A stretch of 18,042 nucleotides of DNA from the NCBI GenBank assembly GCA_004369085.1, contig ML210164.1, positions 1 to 18,042 on the forward strand. Direction: 5' to 3'. The notes below the pieces were generated by a model. The model saw nothing but the letters and a program-made list of their open reading frames with translations. It had not been told where the DNA came from and ran no database searches. This document shows, piece by piece, positions 1-8,317 of the stretch. Position 1 is the first letter of the stretch; each line of letters starts with the position of its first letter. The position numbers were made by a program, and so were the translations under genes. Source of the stretch: Coprinopsis marcescibilis. Lineage: Eukaryota; Basidiomycota; Agaricomycetes; Agaricales; Psathyrellaceae.

Positions 1-789
1 TGGGGGATCTCAAAATGTATGGGATTTCCCGGTTTATGGGTTAGCACCGGTATGGTTTAAGACGGTGTCGACTGTATGTTCCAGTTTCATCTCTATCTCA
101 GGTCGTGCTGCTGACTATGACGCAACAGCATCTCAGAGAATTGCCGTCACTACCGCTCTCGGCGTCCACTCGTTTACTAGACACCTACGTACCTTCTCCG
201 TCGCACGCCAACAAACGCGTTAGGCTCTGAACCCCCGACCTAGCGACCATCCATCACCAAAACCTCCCGCCTCACCTACATGTACAGCTGTTTGTTTACC
301 TTATCTATTTGTATTTTCTGCGCTTTCGTTATTCGGGACACACTATCTGTTTTACCGTACGTCATCCTACCTCATCCTGCGGCCACCCCTAACCAATTTT
401 GCAGACTATGCACTGCCCTGCCTCTCTCGGATCCACCATGTTGTACCTTCAAGCTTTCTCTATACTTCAATTCAGGAAATCGAAACCGACATCACCAGTA
501 TAATCACTATTCGCTGCCAACATATCAAACATAATACCCCCCACCCAACTATTGTCTTGCTCTCAAATATATCAAACCACATGTACATTCCCTGCAGTGC
601 ACTCCCTTGCTTACGTTTTTCTTTGTAACTGGCGGATAGTGTGATAATTATCACTGCGAAACTTCATTTGTCTACTGTACATGTGCTATTAGCTTGGTTG
701 TGAGAAATCTGAGTATGGGTATGCATGACTATGGGTCGTTAACTGCTGGAGTAAATAAAGCTGGAGGGGATAGAGTTGAAGAGGGTTGA
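1..789. other. Gene-free stretch at left edge
   Basis: I see no coding frame with recognisable protein features here. Open frames are short and low in complexity. The first 80 bases hold a repeat also found near 15.5-15.65 kb (see the repeat entry). The rest is probably the 3' flank of the minus-strand DUF7918 gene that ends at 790, plus intergenic DNA. No tRNA or structured RNA was recognised. Confidence 0.5.
12..76 (+). repeat. TATGGGTTA-type repeat, left copy
   Basis: The stretch contains CAAAATGTATGGG at 12-24, ATGGGTTAGCAC at 37-48, and GTGTCGACTGTA at 65-76. The same blocks occur in the same orientation at 15533-15642, where the second and third blocks read ATGGGTTAGCAC and GTGTTGACTGTA. 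This is a diverged dispersed repeat, probably a relic of a small transposable element. Its boundaries cannot be fixed because the window begins inside or next to it. Confidence 0.5.
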
Positions 790-2003
790 TCAATCCAGGG
801 TCAAATCGATGACCTCGCCCAATTTGAATAAAGAGCCAGGATCTGCCTTAGGTTCCCTCTTCACGCGTTTGGGTTCTTGACTCCGGTGTAGGTGACCAGC
901 CCTGGATCGCTTAGTTGTTCCCGGCGAGGATGGCCCAGCGTCATCGTCCGAATCTAGGATTTCGATGACCTCCCCAGTGGTCGGGCTCTTCTTCTTCCTG
1001 TGTTGGCGGTTTGCGCTGTTGGTCTGCCGTGAGGGGCCTGCGGCAGCGCTACGCCGTTGTGCTGCCCTACTCGGAGCGACGCCATTCGCAATCAATATAT
1101 CTGCATGGAAGGAGTGATGAGATGATACTGTCAAGTGCGAAATGCCGCAGTCATAAGTGAAGTGGACACCCACCCATGGAACGGTACTTGAAAGTGAAAG
1201 TTGCCAAATGACTACAGTTTATCGGCGATGCGAGGAATTTGGATTTGCTTTGCTTGACGCCTTCTCCGGACCTGAGTTCTCCAAAATGAGATTAGATTTC
1301 ATTAGCTAAGAAGAAAGTGGGGATACAAAGTGAATCTAGCACCCACCCTACACAATGGCTAATACCCTTCTTTGACCTCTCGTGCAACCGGATGTTCGTG
1401 TCCGACTCCCTTTGTCCATCCCCGGTGTTTGGAATGCGTGTATAGTGTTCTACGGTGTGTACCTGGACAGAGATCACGCCGATGTTGTCTGGTGCTGCGC
1501 CGAGGTATGCGTCGTCGTCTATCCGAAGCGAAAGATAAACCAAATTTCACCTTTACTCAATAACAATCCAGATACAAACGCCAAAAAACCCACCAGTCAA
1601 AGAAACAGTGGAAAATCTGAACGACCGTATTTCGTCTGTCTGGGCGTTTATCGTCGCTATCTCCTCGAAGAGCTCGATCCTGGCCCTTGAATCTGTGCTA
1701 TCGTACCGTCGACCCCGCACTTGCACAAGAGCCCCGTCCATTGTGACGCCGAACAGGTAATTAGTCGTTCGCGAAGCTGTTTTGGGGTTTATGACGATTT
1801 TGAAGTCCTATGCGGGGAAGGAGTTGGTAACCACACGTGTTGCAGAAGTATGGAGAGAAGCGATGAGCAACACTTACTTTTCCTGCTTCGCAAGCGACCC
1901 AGCAGCTCTTCTTCTTCTGCGCAAGGTCGAGTTCGGTCCCGAACTCATCCAACCTCTTCCCCTCAATTTCCAGTCCGACGTCAAATCCAACGAATTCCGG
2001 CAT
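790..2003 (-). CDS. DUF7918 domain protein, paralogue A
   Basis: Five exons (2003-1878, 1807-1594, 1518-1347, 1271-1174, 1100-790) join in frame to 306 aa. The start MPEFVGFDVGLEIEG is the usual family start. Family marks are CWVACEAGK near residue 34, an MDGALVQVRGRRY stretch in exon 2, SLTDDDAYLG across intron 2, the HERSKKGISH motif, TFTFKYRSM, and DILIANGVAP. The tail is Lys/Arg-rich with two SUMO-interacting-like motifs (VIEILDSDDD and a terminal VIDLTLD) and a VKRE SUMO-acceptor consensus. The function of DUF7918 is unknown; a nuclear, SUMO-linked role is my inference from the tail. Introns are 72, 75, 75 and 73 nt. It is a paralogue of the gene at 8318-9574, sharing exon 1 (126 nt) and exon 2 (214 nt) lengths exactly. 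It is divergent from the transferase at 2683. Confidence 0.85.
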
Positions 2004-2229
2004 GAAGGAAGACAGCTGGTAACTGTGGGTTAATGCCTTTCTGCGGTATTTATGAGTTCTATAGCCTTTGTTTGAGATCCTTGAGAAAATCTGAGATTAA
2101 ATAAGATATGCGTAAAAGCTCAGCTCAAACTCGTGGTAAGAAACAAAGAAGAAATGTCTTGGATAATGGATACAGCAGGCTGTACCTAGTGTGATCTATT
2201 GACCGTGACACGTGTTGATACGCGTCGCG

Positions 2230-2299
2230 TTAACTAATTAAGGGGCTTGATGACACTGAAAACCACCGGAATTCTCTAAGGTTGCCCCTAATTAATTGA
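2230..2299. repeat. Imperfect inverted repeat around AATTAAGGGGC
   Basis: The left arm TTAACTAATTAAGGGGC (2230-2246) is matched by the right arm GCCCCTAATTAATTGA (2284-2299) in inverted orientation, with one missing base and a few mismatches. The loop is about 37 bases. It could be a cruciform-prone promoter element or a small transposable-element relic. Confidence 0.5.
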
Positions 2300-2604
2300 C
2301 TTTCCACCTAAGCTCTGAGGCCCTTCGCACCTAGTCCCAATCGTTGCAATGGTGGCCGGTCCCTGGAGACACGGTGACTCTTCAAAGTCGGACATGCATA
2401 TTGGTCTCGTTCTTACCAATCCTGAGGCCGGCAAACAACACACCCGGACCGAAGGCCACTTTTGCCTTTACCGTCACATTGGAGTGGCTAAGATGAGTTT
2501 AGAAGGGGCATCCCACAATTCCGCAGTATTGTACCTAAATGCCAGCCGAAATGGCGTTTCAATGACGTCCCATTATCATTACAAAGAACACCGAAATCAT
2601 GGAA

Positions 2605-2610
2605 TATAAA
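2605..2610 (+). promoter_or_regulatory. TATA box of GST copy 1
   Basis: TATAAA lies 78 nt upstream of the ATG at 2683. The placement matches the TATAAATA upstream of the second copy (96 nt before its ATG), so copy 1 seems to keep a promoter despite its damaged exon 1. Confidence 0.5.
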
Positions 2611-2682
2611 GGCTGCCGTCTGCCTGTTCCAAAGCTTAATACTAGGACCAGCTACACTCCCACCACCCCATCATCAGCGAAC

Positions 2683-3566
2683 ATGGTTCTTACTCTCTAC
2701 GGACACCCCAACTCTACATGTGGCAAGCGCGCCGCAGTGGTCCTTTATGAAAAGAATATTCCCTTCAACTTTGTTGAACTCGATTTCGCGAACAACGACC
2801 ACAAGTCGCCGCCATACCTGAAGAAGCAGCCTTTGGGCAAGTTCCATACCTCGCAAGCCAACTTGTTATACCTACTGTTCCGACCGACAATTATTGACCT
2901 CGGTGCTGTGGGGCTCAGGACGACGACGGATTCATTGTTTACGAAAGTCGGGCCATTGGACGCTACATTGCAGAAAAATACGCGGATCAAGTCCGCGAGT
3001 TGATGCCAAAAGACCTAAAAAAGAGATCTTTATTTGAGCAAGCTGCTTCAATTGAGCATGCACAATTCGATCCGTCTGTCTCTGGAGCTGCGTACGAGAA
3101 GATATTCAAAGCGTAAGTGATATCTGTATAATAGCCTCACATACCTTTCCGCTGACCAAATTCACACAGGCGTCTGCAGGGACTGCAACTTGACGAGAAA
3201 GCCTTGCAGCATCACCTTGAGAAACTTGATGCAAAGCTGGACGTATATGACAAGATTCTCTCAAATCAAAGATTCCTTGCTGGAGACGTTCGTGTATTCT
3301 CCGCCTCTGACGGACATCCACTGTGCTGATGGAATGATATAGGAACTGACCTTAGCTGACCTCTTCCATCTCTCGTATGGCGTGTATATTCCGTTGTCAG
3401 GAAGCAACGCGCTTGAGACTAAACCAAACGTTGCAAGGTGAGTGGCCAGATATAGCTCCCAAACCTTGTCCGACCTTTGGAACGCGTTACCAGGTGGTGG
3501 AAAGAGATCTCTGAGCTCCCGTCATGGATCGCTGTGAAGTATAGTGTCAAATCTTTACAAGCTTGA
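2683..3566 (+). pseudogene. Phi-type glutathione transferase, copy 1, frameshifted
   Basis: Exons 2683-2852, 2919-3112, 3170-3287, 3343-3437 and 3494-3566 mirror the intact copy at 4186. Exons 2, 3 and 4 have identical lengths (194, 118, 95 nt). Exon 1 is 170 nt instead of 171: one base is missing near 2836-2838, in the codons for the PLGQVPYL region before the cis-proline, so the natural frame breaks. Intron 1 (2853-2918) begins GCAAGC and ends CTCAG, a GC-AG intron. Downstream exons are otherwise open and keep DDDGF, YESRAIGRY and the GDELTLADLFHL region. The N-terminal start MVLTLYGHPNSTCGKR keeps the serine expected to activate glutathione in phi enzymes. The product would conjugate glutathione to electrophiles in the cytosol. 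It may be a young pseudogene, or the missing G may be an assembly error in a short G run. I found no in-frame alternative splice that rescues it. Confidence 0.65.
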
Positions 3567-3617
3567 GGGATGGAATTCGGGAGTTTGTGTACCGTTTATT
3601 GTTTGACCTTAACAACG

Positions 3618-3648
3618 GCCATGACGCTTGAGCGCTCAAGCGGTGGCC
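3618..3648. repeat. Perfect 18-bp palindrome with flanking arms
   Basis: CGCTTGAGCGCTCAAGCG (3625-3642) is a perfect inverted repeat with no loop. It is extended by GGCCA at 3618-3622 and TGGCC at 3644-3648. It lies about 60 bp after the stop codon of GST copy 1. It could be a 3' processing or insulating structure, or a dimeric protein-binding site. Confidence 0.6.
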
Positions 3649-4089
3649 AATAGACCCTCAAGAATCTTCCCAAATATTCTAATTTGCGTCGCAAAATTGG
3701 CCATAGCCCGCAGTCCCTACAAACAACCCTGAATATAGGAGTTATGACAAAGTCAAGAAGGCGAAATGAATTACAGCGTAAATGGTATTGCGTGAACCGC
3801 AGCGCATTTGTCATAGGCTGTCCATACGGGTATAATGGACTGAACATTGTTGGGCGCACTACAGTCGAGGATTTCAAAGATACATCCCGAATCAGTATGA
3901 TAACACCAAATTGGTCACGATGCTCGTAAGCACGCTAGCTAATACTCGAAATTTGAGCCACAAATTTACCAAGAACAGTTATACTCCTTCACATCACCAG
4001 TCAATGATGTCCAATGTTTGGCGGTGGAGTTAGCATAAGCGCTCGTAACACATGTCGGGACAAAGTCACACGCAACGCTGGGTGGACCG

Positions 4090-4097
4090 TATAAATA
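4090..4097 (+). promoter_or_regulatory. TATA box of GST copy 2
   Basis: TATAAATA lies 96 nt upstream of the ATG at 4186. It is followed by a pyrimidine-rich and CA-rich leader typical of a well-expressed fungal gene. Confidence 0.6.
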
Positions 4098-4185
4098 CGC
4101 GTCGGTCAGGCTAGTTGGAAGCATCAGCCCCATTCAATCATCATCGACTCCCTCGAAGCTTCAAGTAACGTCACTTCCAGTCAAC

Positions 4186-5072
4186 ATGGTTCTTACTCTC
4201 TACGGACACTCGTACGCTACCTGCACCCAGCGTGTAGCTGTCGTCCTCCTCGAGAAGAAGGTCCCTTTCAACTTCGTCGTGGTTGACCTTGCCAAGGGCG
4301 AACACAAGACCCCCGAATACCTCACCAAGCAGCCATTTGGTGTCATCCCATACATTGTAAGTTTCATATTTCCAATGCACTGAGTTCGACAAATAAACCG
4401 ATGTTGACGTCTACTACAGGATGACGATGGCTTCATCCTCTACGAGAGCCGCGCAATTTCGCGCTACATCGCAGAGAAATACGCAGACCAGGGGCGCAAG
4501 TTGATTCCAACCGACTTGAAGGAGAAAGCCCTCTTCGAGCAGGCCGCCTCCGTCGAATATGCCAACTTCGAAACGAACGCTTCGACAGTGGTCGCTGAGA
4601 AGGTCTTCAAACCGTAAGCGCACATTACGTGTCAGGCTGCCAAACACCTCGCAGAGGACGCTAATCGCCAACTGCAGGTTGTTCCATAAAGTGCAACCTG
4701 ACGAGAAATTGTTCGAGAAGCACAACGAGATCTTGAAAGCCAAGTTGGACGTCTACGACAAGATCCTCGCCAAGCAGAAATATCTGGCTGGAGATGTCAG
4801 TCCCATTTATCGAACACTTTGACCACGTCTCTCATCCATATACAGGAGCTCACCGTCGCCGACCTCTTCCATCTTCCAGTCGGCGCCCATCTTAAGGCTG
4901 CAGGTAGCGACGTCCTCGAGACTAGGCCAAACGTTGCAAGGTAATGCGATGACCCACCCCCACCCATTTACTCTTGCTAACGGGGTTTTTTAGATGGTGG
5001 AAAGAATTGACGGAACTGCCGTCCTGGATCGAAGTTCAGACTGGGATCAAACCATCATATGCATATGCTTAG
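4186..5072 (+). CDS. Phi-type glutathione S-transferase, copy 2
   Basis: Five exons (4186-4356, 4420-4613, 4678-4795, 4846-4940, 4994-5072) join in frame to 218 aa, a normal length for a cytosolic GST. The N-terminal thioredoxin-like half starts MVLTLYGHSYATCTQR, has the cis-Pro at residue 55 in the IPYI stretch, and the glutathione gamma-Glu-binding Glu66-Ser67 in LYESRAISRY. The all-helical C-terminal half holds YDKILAKQKYLAGDELTVAD and the WWKELTELPSW end. The family conjugates or deglutathionylates electrophiles with glutathione. The residue in the place of the catalytic Ser (position 11) is Ala, followed by Thr12 and Cys13, so catalysis may rely on a neighbour or differ. It is in tandem with copy 1 and convergent with atm1. 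All introns are GT-AG. Confidence 0.92.
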
Positions 5073-5387
5073 ACAGATAGTCACACTTGACACTTTAGCC
5101 AGGATATTTTTCTCCTTGTCCTCTTTGCGTAGGCGCGTTGATCGCGATATAATACGCACTTATTTCGAATTCACCTGCTTGAGGCCGCACAGTGCACTGA
5201 CACCCGATTTGCGTAAAAAGACGAATTCCAAATTCCAATTGAAGGCTCACCTGTGCCAAGCAAAGCCACGAGATCGCGAGTTCGAATCCAAGATGCGGCA
5301 AGGAAATAATACTAAGTCCATTTCCACTTCCAACACAGAAAATGAGTGGTGATTAGATGCCCTCCAAGTGAGAAAGGTAAAATAGTT
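5073..5387. other. Convergent gap, GST copy 2 / atm1
   Basis: This 315-bp gap lies between two convergent stop codons and should hold both 3' ends. One stretch, AGTTCGAATCC at 5279-5289, resembles a tRNA B box (GGTTCGANTCC), but no flanking T-stem, A box or full cloverleaf could be drawn, so no tRNA is called. Open frames here show no family features. Confidence 0.4.
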
Positions 5388-7990
5388 CTAGTTCTTCGCA
5401 TTCTTGCTCTGCTCCTCAGCAGCCAACGCCAACGCGCCATCAAACTCGCCGAGCTCTACGGGTTCGGCGCGAGTACTAGACTCTAGTGACGCTTGCTGTT
5501 GCCACATGCTATGATAAAGCCCACGCTGCCGCATTAGCTCATCGTGCGTGCCCTGTTCAACGACTTCCCCTTCTTTGAGGACGATGATCATATCTAGAGC
5601 CCAGTCAGCCTAACAAACATCTTGAGAAGACACCCGACTCACCAGCTTCGACCACAGTCCTCAACCGATGAGCAATAAATATGCTCGTCCTCGCCTTGTC
5701 CAGAAGGATCGCGTTGATATTCTTCATGAGCTCGTGCTCCGTATGCGCATCCAGCGCGGACGTCTACATAGTCCAGATCAGCATCCTCCCCGGTCTAATT
5801 GAATTGAGAAAGACACATACCGCCTCATCAAAGAATAAAATCTCCGGATCCTTCAACAAGACGCGCGCAACAGCCAACCTCTGCTTCTCACCACCGCTGA
5901 TCATCAGGCCCCTCTCACCCACCTGCGTCTCGTACTTTGCAGGCAGCTTCTCAATCGTCTGGTGCACATTCGCCTTCCTCGTCGCCTCGATCACCTCCTC
6001 GTCCGACGCGTCCAGTCGTCCGTAGCGAACGTTGTGCATAATGTCCTGGTGGAAGAGCGGAGTGTCTTGTGGCACCACACCGATGGCTTTGCGAAGGCTG
6101 GCAAGTTGAACTTCGGTAATCTCCTGGTCGTCGATGAAAATCCGGCCAGACGAAGGATCGTAGAATCGGAAAAGGAGGCGAAATATGGTGGATTTTCCGC
6201 ATCCTGAAGGACCGACGATGGCTACTTTCTTTCCAGCTGGCACAGTGAAGGAGAGGTTGCGGAAGATGGGCCGCTCGGGGTGGTATGCGAAAGCAACATT
6301 CTCAAAGCGGATTGAGCCTCCTTTCAGGGCGAGAGGAGCAGCGTTGGGTTTGTCCTGGGAAGGCGTTCGAGTTTATATTGAGCTGAAGAGCTCGCTAATG
6401 CTGCGTACCTGTACTGGGTGGTTCTCCTCTACGAGCTTGTAGAGAACCTCCATATCCAATAGATTTTGCCTCATTTCTCGATAAACCGTGCCCAAGAAGT
6501 TGAGGGGCAGAGACAGTTGGAAGATGAGCTGGTTAACCATAACCACATCTCCGACCGTCATCGTTCCGTTCACCACTCCCTGCGCCGCCAAAAACATCGC
6601 CATCGTCAACGCGCTGGAAAAGATGACGTTCTGGCCAGAGTTGAGGTACGCAAGAGAGGTGGTGATCTTGACTGAAGCCTTTTCGTAAGCCGAAAGCTGC
6701 TTGTCGTATTGGGCGATTTCAAATTTCTCGTTATTGAAGTGCTAGGAGCCAAAGTGAGCTGGTTTACAAGAAAGACTGTGGGATATCATACCTTGACGGC
6801 TTCAAAATTGATTAAAGAATCTACCGCTGTCGACGCTGCCTTGTTGTCCGCCTTGTTTGCTTCTCGTCTAAACTGTGTCCTCCAGGATGTAGTCCGGACC
6901 GTAAACCAGGTGTATAGCGCCATAGCACCAACAGTGACAGCAGCAAAATCCCATCCAAATTTATACGTCTAAAATCGTCAGGCGAGCCGTATGGAGTAAA
7001 CTGACAGTACACACCAGGATTCCGCAGACCATGGTAATCTCCAGCGCCGTCGGGACAATTCGAAAAAGGATGGCTTGTATCAGGAAGGTGATGCCCCTGC
7101 GCTAGCGTAAGCAACCAAGACAGCACGAAACGACAGATACGACGCACTTGGTCCCTCTGTCGATTGCCCGTGTCAAGCCGCCAGTTTGTCGCGAGAGATG
7201 GAAACGGAGGTCGAGGTTGAGAAGATGCTCGAAAGTCTCCCGTGCTACTTTGCGAATGGCCCGCTGGCCGATGTTGGCAAAGACCGCGTTCAGCAGTTCT
7301 CCGGAAAGTGTCGCGCCAACGCGAGCCATACCGTCTATAGCTCAAGCATGAGTTCAAGGCCACCTTGGACAATGGCAAACGTACACCCGACGATTAAAGT
7401 TCCAGCGAGAAGCCATGCCGTTGATGATGCAGTAATGTCAACGTTCAACGAATCGACAACAGACTTGAAGAGTTGCGGTACTTGAACGTTCAACACCTGC
7501 AAAGAATGAGAAATCTGGGATTCACAGATGTCAGAACACAAACCTTGGCAGAGATAAGCAGCACAAAGCCAACCACGACCGTTCCACGCGTTTTCCAGTC
7601 ATTTTTCGGCCAGACGTTGGTCATTAACCGTTTGATGATCGTCCAGTCTGTCCTCCGTTGCTGTTCGGGTGTGGGGTTGCTGCTCGAGTCCGCGGGTGCT
7701 TTCTCCGGCGGTGGCTTCACAGCTGTTGGTCCAGACTTTGGTTGTTCCGGAGGAGGTTCGCGAGCCATATTCCCGAAGAACCTCTGCCCACCGAGTTTCC
7801 AATTAGCTCCAGGTGCTAATGCATGCTGTCCGGGGCTCGGGTTGCGTAGGTGAAGGTGTCGTTTTCCGCCAAGGTCCACTGTTGGAGATTTCCTGCTCCA
7901 AACGAGTCCGCCATTTGCGGGATGTGTAGATCGACACCAGAAGGATAGTCGGCCTGCCAACCTGGCGGTATGGTTGCTCAGGGCGCTCAT
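5388..7990 (-). CDS. ATM1: Mitochondrial ABC half-transporter Atm1
   Basis: Nine exons (7990-7544, 7496-7385, 7334-7148, 7096-7015, 6968-6792, 6741-6409, 6354-5821, 5763-5643, 5593-5388) give 732 aa, close to known Atm1/ABCB7 lengths. The Arg-rich N terminus, free of acidic residues at first, fits a mitochondrial presequence. Six membrane segments lie at about 133-160, 174-198, 250-276, 280-298, 365-390 and 395-420. The nucleotide-binding domain has Walker [10 protein letters not shown] (494-502), Q-loop Gln542, signature MISGGEKQR (597-605), Walker B ILFFDEA (618-624), D-loop SALD and switch His656. Atm1 homodimers in the inner membrane export a glutathione-dependent sulfur/Fe-S precursor for cytosolic Fe-S proteins and iron sensing. 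The signature [20 protein letters not shown] is typical of this family. The first ATG is chosen because it precedes the presequence. Introns are 47-69 nt. Confidence 0.95.
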
Positions 7991-8317
7991 CGCTGTTTGA
8001 AGCCCAGTTTTACGGGTCCAATCGAGCGATTACAAAAATCCAGAGAACATTTAGACTGACGGAGTGAATGCAAGCTGTTCCCTGAATCATTTCAGCAAAG
8101 CATGACGTGCTTGTGCGCACTCGGGTTAGGGTTAGGCATATATTAGAACATGCGAACTCCTTCAAATCAGGGAAGTATAATCCACCCATTTTGCTCATAA
8201 GTACTGGAGCCATGTTAACTTTGAACAAAACTTATTATCAATGTCGTTATCTTCATCCAGAAACGCGTTACACGCGGCATATAATTGTGAAGGTTCATTG
8301 ACATGCCGTATACAGAG
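7991..8317. promoter_or_regulatory. Upstream region of atm1, after DUF7918-B
   Basis: This 327-bp gap separates the end of DUF7918-B from the start of atm1, both on the minus strand. It must carry the atm1 promoter and the upstream gene's 3' end. The clearest element is the telomere-like box at 8123-8136. I see no TATA box at the usual distance. Confidence 0.45.
8123..8136. promoter_or_regulatory. Telobox-like TTAGGG element upstream of atm1
   Basis: GGGTTAGGGTTAGG is two and a third units of the fungal telomere repeat TTAGGG, 133-146 nt upstream of the atm1 ATG. TTAGGG boxes are known promoter sites for Tbf1/Teb1-type Myb proteins in fungi. Here that role is inferred only from the sequence and its position. 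It is too short to be an interstitial telomere scar with confidence. Confidence 0.45.

Larger units (their letters stand above)
2004..2682. promoter_or_regulatory. Divergent intergenic region, DUF7918-A / GST copy 1
   Basis: This 679-bp gap lies between two head-to-head genes and should hold both promoters. Visible elements are a palindromic E-box-like ACACGTGT at 2208-2215, an imperfect inverted repeat (2230-2246 against 2284-2299), and a TATA box for the right-hand gene at 2605. An open frame at 2349-2609 runs through this promoter and shows no family features, so I did not call it. Confidence 0.5.
3567..4185. other. Spacer between the two GST copies
   Basis: This 619-bp gap holds the 3' region of copy 1 and the promoter of copy 2. 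Overlapping open frames on both strands (about 3596-3929) have no recognisable domain and no intron-exon logic. An 18-bp perfect palindrome lies at 3625-3642 and a TATA box at 4090. Confidence 0.5.

Noticed and set aside
280..534. Cys-rich 84-codon plus-strand frame that could suggest a small secreted protein
   Set aside because: The Cys spacing is irregular, the hydrophobic start is not followed by a clear cleavage site, and no promoter or intron support is visible.
2349..2609. Plus-strand open frame of 86 codons before GST copy 1
   Set aside because: It covers the promoter and TATA box of the transferase and shows no domain or intron logic.
3596..3929. Overlapping open frames on both strands between the GST copies
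   Set aside because: Neither has recognisable motifs, and they lie in the spacer holding the 3' end of copy 1 and promoter of copy 2.
5056..5067. CATATGCATATG palindrome found here and again at 14899-14910
   Set aside because: Both are simple alternating palindromes in AT-rich DNA; one lies in the end of the GST coding region. Two chance copies in 18 kb are plausible.
5184..5299. Possible intron-containing tRNA (GCCGCA / TGCGGC ends with an AGTTCGAATCC B-box-like site)
   Set aside because: The five bases on each side of TTCGAAT do not pair as a T stem, no A box or D arm is present, and the spacing is wrong. Chance pairing is the simpler reading.
7335..7384. Apparent loss of the second transmembrane segment of Atm1 by an early stop
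   Set aside because: Choosing the GTACGT donor at 7384 gives the expected LIVGYGMARVG and an open frame.
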